From the NCBI GenBank assembly GCA_907163375.1, contig CAJQUW010011280.1, positions 558,001 through 622,000 of the forward strand: a stretch of 64,000 bases of DNA, read 5' to 3'. The position numbers and the translations under genes are program-made. The notes under the pieces were generated by a model. That model did no database searches, had not been told where the DNA came from, and worked only from the letters and a program-made list of their open reading frames with translations. Each line of letters begins with the position of its first letter. Position 1 is the stretch's first letter. Positions 58,571 through 64,000 of this stretch are shown here, piece after piece. Source of the stretch: Prostheceraeus crozeri. Its lineage: Eukaryota; Platyhelminthes; Polycladida; Euryleptidae.

Positions 58571-58650
58571 ACCGTCAGCGTGACCTAGTGAAGAAGGTGC
58601 GAGCACGTCTCTAGCGCGGACTTCGGTTCGATTCCTGGGTCAGGCGAGTG
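58571..58650 (+). repeat. tRNA-derived SINE head
   Basis: gtgacctagtgaagaaggtg resembles an A box, and ggttcgattcc at 58625-58635 is an exact B-box consensus. Spacing suits a tRNA, but the stems do not close into a clean cloverleaf. It lies next to the LINE-like tail at 58494, a common SINE-LINE pairing. Confidence 0.55.
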
Positions 58651-61600
58651 CGGTCGGGGAATCAAGGGTGTTGGTGTCTTTTATTGACTTGATAGTTGTC
58701 ATTCTCTTTAGATATTCAATGTACTGCGACACAACCTTGTTTTCAATTTTTTGTTGAGCTGTTTTATATACTTATCGGGGAAGATGAAGAATCACTCAAG
58801 TTTTTATACCCTAACGACAGTCCAACGTTATAGCCTACCGGTCTACAGTGGACTCAACCTGGTGTCAGTAAGGTGGGAGAAATTTATCTTTCCTGTCCAG
58901 TTATGCTCTGCATCATGCCACTCTGTAATAGCGCGATATGTTCACCACTGTATGGTTAGATCCTTTCATTTTCTTTCATGATAGGGTTGTATTTAATGCT
59001 TTCAAAATGGATTTCTTCATAAGATGTGAAGAGTTCTATTTCAAAATTTTATTTTTTCATAGAACAATGAAATTCTAAAAGACATAATATTGTCGGTGTA
59101 GAGATTCCTCATCAAAGGAGTTTATTATGTAAATATCAGATACTCAATTAATCTATTGACACATAAACAAGTAGGTACAAGTATGTGAAAAGCTCTCGAT
59201 TTCCTGCATTGTATATTCATTTTATGTTTGTGTGATGGTCGTAATCGGACTTCAAATTGGATTTTAAGTGTTTTCGAATTAGAAAGTGGGCTTTAAGTTG
59301 TGGTTGGATAGCTTAGCTTTGGTCTAGACCCTCAACAATGAAAGGCACCGCTTGACTGATCTTTCAAATAAGCCATAAATAGACCAGTCAATGGTATGGA
59401 CTTCATCAATTATCGTACACGAGGGGCCTTACCTGATCCGTAATCGCATCAGTATTTTACTTCATACATAACTAGATAGAACAGTGCCATTTACTGTCAA
59501 TAACCTCGCGTGTTAACAAGGCGGATAGAAGACAGTGAGAAAGTGGAAACTCAGCATGACGCCCTCAAGATATTCATCGCATTTTATTTAAGCCTGATAC
59601 TACTTAACGAAACTCGTCGAGGAGCGAAGACCATAATTCCAATCATTGTTTAGTGGACCCCCCGCTTTGATTTTACAATTGATCTACTGTTCATTGATAA
59701 TTCATTTACATAGTTGGTAGGTCTTGAGTTCTACGCTGAAGACTAGTTTCGGCAAAATCAAAGGAGCTACTAATCTACAAGATTACACTCTGAGGCTTTC
59801 TATGTAAACAATATCTTAGTAAAGTTTGTTATGAAAAGAAACAAAAGTTAATAAACTTTCTGAGAGTGTATGGAGTCTACGGGAGCGCCAAACTTTATTT
59901 CCAGGAGGCATCAACATGTGACTTCATTACATAGACCTCAATACGCCTTGAAGATAAATTTCATGCTACCTCACCCTGTTTTCTTTTGAAATCGAAAATA
60001 TTCTAATGGGCTTTTTACACTATTGAGTGAATCAATAGAATTCAACCTTTCCGTTAGAATAATATTCATTCAATAATACACTATTGTCCGTTTTGAAACA
60101 ACGATTAACGACTTGAGCCACAAGCTATTTACAAGATTGTATCAATTGGTTTACTTTAATAAAGAATAGATAACTTCTATACCAATTACCGTTAGAAAAA
60201 CAGGGTGTCACACTTCAGTAGCAGTAAACGTATTTACGGTGGGATAGTCTGAACTATTATTATCTGCAGGGCGCACGTGCAAACAATTTTTCGGATAATT
60301 TTGAAACTTGCCAGGATATCTGTTGCATTTTATGGGTAGGCCTATCCATATTTAGAAAACACCAGAAAATCACTTAGTTGGTAAAATAAAATATTTACTT
60401 TCATGAAGAGTACGGCAATGCTGTAATCTATTGTGTGTGTTACCGGAATATTTGACTTTTGTCATTTGTCAAGGCGTGTACGATCAAAAGATGAACTCCG
60501 AAGCATCGACAACATACGAGCAGCATTGTATTATTCTGGAAGAAGTATTTATTGACTGAAAATGTATGTCAACTTCATCGAATGACGGCAGCGGTCACTT
60601 ACATCTGTAATTCCTCATTTTTATCACCAGAGTTGTCTCAATCCATTGTGGTTGTCACGTCTTGATATCTAAGGTGACAAATTTAGAAAATTATATTTGT
60701 CTCAGTCTTAAGACAGAACCTAAAGGAAAAGTTATCGATTTAAACACGAGAAAACAAAGCAAGCGGCAGTTTCAGCTGCTGTAGTATTTAAGAGATGCTG
60801 TATTGCGGGTGTTTTATCATTGTCAGCCAATTGTGACGCTGGGAGAAACTGTACATAAGCGACTCTTCAAACAGTGCTTGTTAATATTGGCGGCTATTTT
60901 GTTAAAATCTTAACTGACAACATTTCACAGTAAAACATATGAAGGTGTCCCTATGGCCAGTTTCTTATTGTCATGACTCATGACGTTTTTCACATAAAGC
61001 TACAAACTGATAGCTTGAAGAGAATTTCATCAAGTGGTTAAAGCTCTGATAACACTTAGTCATTAACTGATGTTATCATATGTTGAACGCATTGAAAGCA
61101 GAAGGCCGTCAGAGAGCTCTCCTTCACTTAAATTCCACTTTCAAATCGCAGCTATAAATGGATTGTTCAGTATGGTATATGTTGCAATGCACCTTTTAGT
61201 TTTTGAGGGAGCAAAAACAATAAATTGAATTTTTGAAGTCATGAATTCAAATGTTACGAGTCATTATTAATTATTTTAGTTACAGTTATTTTATTTGGGT
61301 TGCTCTTAAGATGTTTATAGTCTAAGACAGCATTATCTGTGTGAATGTGGACGGAACACAGACATAATAATAATATTTTGTCAGAATTTATATGGCTATT
61401 GATGTTTTGTGATAACAATTGATATACTGACAGAGAGATTCCGATTATCTTCTAAAATTCATTCTGGTTCATATCATCACGCAAAAATTCATCAAGCTCT
61501 CGACAGTTTCTCTATCACAGAAGGATTTTATACATGCAAAATTCTCCCTATTAGTAGAATTGGAAGCTCCTTCCACATGAATTTATTTTCTTCACTAATA

Positions 61601-63398
61601 TCAGTAAATTAGCATTTTCAAATGAAACAACAATGTCAGTATACGAGGAGCTAATCTGATGGATGTGATTACAAAATTTAAGCCTCTTTCTACCACATGA
61701 TCATTAAAACCGTTGAGCTCAAAAGAATGAATGATTATTTCGCGTCGACATCTTTCTGCATTGTAGCCTACAATGAGTCTTCAATACCGTATCCAGAATG
61801 GTATCGAGAGTTCTATCAAAGCACTAGGGAAGTGGCAGGCACGAGATCATTTCCGACAATTCAAGAATTGAGTCAGAAGATCAAGATCTTCAGTCACTTG
61901 CTCAAAATTCCTTTTCTTGTGTATATAGTCATCAGTGTGAGCACCAGCAGTGAATTCATTGTTCCTTAGTCTTGACCGAATCAATTTACTTTTGAATACA
62001 TCTTCATTATTGGCCAACACTATTTTTTTTAAATCAGATCCATTTTCACAACTTCGAAAACACTTTTTACAATCCACGAAAGCAATTGATATCATTTTAC
62101 AATGACTAATTGTTTCAACGTTTTCAATGAAAAATTGAATTGCATCTTTATTTCAAGCTATCAAGTAAAAAACGCAGCCAGCGGGTAACTTTTCAGAGTA
62201 AGCTTTATAAATGTAAATTATGACAATTATTTGCGTGGCTGGACTAACGTAGGTGTAGCACAAATCAAGTTCAAATGGACGCCAACATTGAATCTTCCAA
62301 CAGTAACACTGACCACGATTCGCACGCTCTTGTAAGTCCACTAGAGCTCTATTCACACGGTCAGTGCGAAAGGAACATGACTCTCCAGGATGAAAATTTA
62401 TTTTCTAGATGAATTATTTAATCATTTAATTTTAAAAAGAAGGAGCAGTAGACCAAAATTATTAAATTTTCGATTTTTTTTGGATCTTTCTCAAGTGGGC
62501 AAGAAGGCACTGTGCTATAACATTTTCATTACAGAAGCTCTGTAAATATCAAATCATTGTAAAAATATTTTTAAAGCTCAAAAATTAGGTCCTATACCTC
62601 GTCTTTTTCCTGAAATGCATTCCGAGGGTTGCGTGTTTTATTACTGCAGTTTCTATACACTTTAGCCTGCATCTCGGATGCACATGTGTATGTTTATAAA
62701 ATGTATTACAACAAAATGCGACATATCACTTTATTTGGCTATTGACTGTAGTCAAGTTTGTAACATGAGGCACGTTACTGATAAGTAGATCTCATACGTT
62801 GCTGACAGATTTGAACTAACTTTGTTGGGTCTGTACAAAGGACATGTAGGCATGACGAGACCATCTGACGTGAATGTGAATTAGTCAGTCAGGTGCTCCG
62901 GTTGGCAACCGGTTGAGGGTGGATTGCATTCTTCAATCTCAGTACTGCATTCGAAGCTCAGGCGTTTTAATACTTGCATTTGCGAAAACATGTGTATTGC
63001 CATTGATGATGCCGACATTTATGGTATACAATTACATACAAATCAGATAGCAATGTAGACCTCTTTGTTCCTATTTCATGTGCTTTGTTATACTTCTTCG
63101 AAGATGAAGTTTATTGCAAATGAAAATATTAGCTAAAATACATGCTATTCGCTTCTCGAACGAGCATTCCTAATAATGACAATAATACAGAACTTTATTG
63201 ACTTCTTAACAATTTGTTCCCATCTCATCCAAGAGGGTTAAGGCAATCAGCTATGTGGGAAAAATCAATTCGATACCTCCTGCTGGGTTTTAAATGTTGC
63301 GTACTTTTTTGGGACAAAGCAAAAAGAAGTCCAACACAGATATTTTTTCTTGATAACTTTCGAAATCCATTTTTCATGAGTGTCATATTATTTTTCAG
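58651..63398. other. Mostly empty, one ambiguous patch
   Basis: At 61697-62095 two protein-like frames overlap on opposite strands (plus, with YNESSIPYPEWYREFYQSTR; minus, with KSKLIRSRLRNNEFTAGAHT). Only one, at most, can be real and I cannot choose. Elsewhere nothing is recognised. Confidence 0.3.
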
Positions 63399-63434
63399 GG
63401 ATCTGGATTTTACAAACAGTATTACGGAGATAAG
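63399..63434 (+). CDS. Candidate 36-nt microexon
   Basis: A strong acceptor (atattatttttcag) and a strong AAG-GTGAGT donor bracket exactly 36 bases that read GSGFYKQYYGDK in phase 0. A second phase is also open (DLDFTNSITEI). Both splice sites are close to consensus, rare in this window. Neighbouring exons were not found. Confidence 0.3.
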
Positions 63435-64000
63435 GTGAGTTCTCCAAAAATGTTCATAATTTAAATTTATACAAGTCTTTATAAGTTACAAGTCTATACA
63501 GTCTATGTAAGTCATAAATACAGCTTCTAAAATCAACAACCGCATTCTCAAACCAATGATGAAATAGTTAACTATACCTCGAAAGTCAGCAACGATTTGC
63601 CACTGCTTCGATGCCAGTTAAGATAATCAGTAGTAGTTACTAGAGGTCCGCGTTCGTGACACGGGCACGATCGTGTTTCGTGTCGTGTTTGGCCTTGTCA
63701 TTCATGTTCGTGTTTTGACAGTTAGAGTCGTACTTTATTCTCGTGTTGACAAGGACTCACTCCAAAGTTTTAAATTTAGATAATTTGACGACTTAACCTG
63801 TTTAACTTAATCTGCAACTATAGACAAATTATGTAGAATACATATTTCACGATGATGAAGGATAAACAAACAGCATTCTTTCAATCTACTTGCACAGAGA
63901 TTGCAAGACAATACATGTGCATTCTGCGCATGTTTATGCATAGAATTGAAAAAGACATAGGCGAACCATGAGCATCAAGCGTCTTATGTGCGGACTCTCA
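63435..64000. other. Right edge with a CGTGT-rich block
   Basis: Around 63650-63740 gtgtcgtgtt, ttcgtgtt and acacgggcacg words cluster, resembling the subterminal repeats at one end of a hAT element whose other end would lie outside the window. Otherwise featureless. Confidence 0.3.

Noticed and set aside
58571-58650. A functional tRNA gene
   Set aside because: The B box is exact, but acceptor and anticodon stems do not pair cleanly; a SINE head explains it better.
1-64000. CRISPR arrays, operons or bacterial signals
   Set aside because: No regularly spaced repeats, no clustered long ORFs and no ribosome-binding-site pattern; the window is eukaryotic.

Overview
The window is AT-rich, gene-poor animal DNA. 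Evidence for a metazoan: a Penelope-like retroelement with a GIY-YIG endonuclease, hAT elements with clean 8-bp target duplications, TTAA- and TA-flanked non-autonomous DNA transposons, tRNA-derived SINE heads, several decayed non-LTR reverse transcriptase ends, and only scattered, short exon-like segments. A marine invertebrate (an echinoderm or similar) is my guess from the mix of element types; nothing here proves it. No bacterial gene organisation, rRNA, CRISPR array or operon is visible.

The only long intact coding region is a 648-residue Penelope-like element protein (reverse transcriptase plus GIY-YIG endonuclease) on the minus strand at 15971-17917. Just past its stop, on the same strand, is a 45-nt minimal hammerhead ribozyme motif, and the whole 2.3-kb element sits between two (TA)n tracts. 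A second, decayed copy of the same hammerhead architecture lies 31 kb away at 46541-46584. Protein and ribozyme together are the one apparently complete functional unit in the window.

Layout: 1-3.2 kb, a hAT element and a short integrase fossil; 3.9-6.1 kb, a 2.2-kb hAT-like element with a 0.7-kb hAT nested inside it; 6.1-12.2 kb, a long hairpin, a CACTG-ended TIR element and a LINE remnant; 12.6-15.7 kb, a decayed mariner and unassigned coding-like patches; 15.8-18.0 kb, the Penelope element; 18.6-20.9 kb, small exon-like ORFs and a LINE 3' end; 21-32 kb, mostly empty with a TA-flanked MITE and a SINE; 32.7-43.2 kb, the best candidates for 5' exons of host genes on the plus strand (CpG-richer patches, short ATG exons ending in good splice donors), interrupted by a LINE 3' end, a TTAA foldback MITE and a 1.4-kb TIR element; 43-64 kb, very AT-rich with two SINE heads, the second hammerhead and a few coding-like patches.

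The exon calls were made by eye from open frames and splice consensus, without homology, and should be read as candidates. Element calls resting on paired TIRs with matching target duplications, and the Penelope and LINE calls resting on protein motifs, are much firmer.
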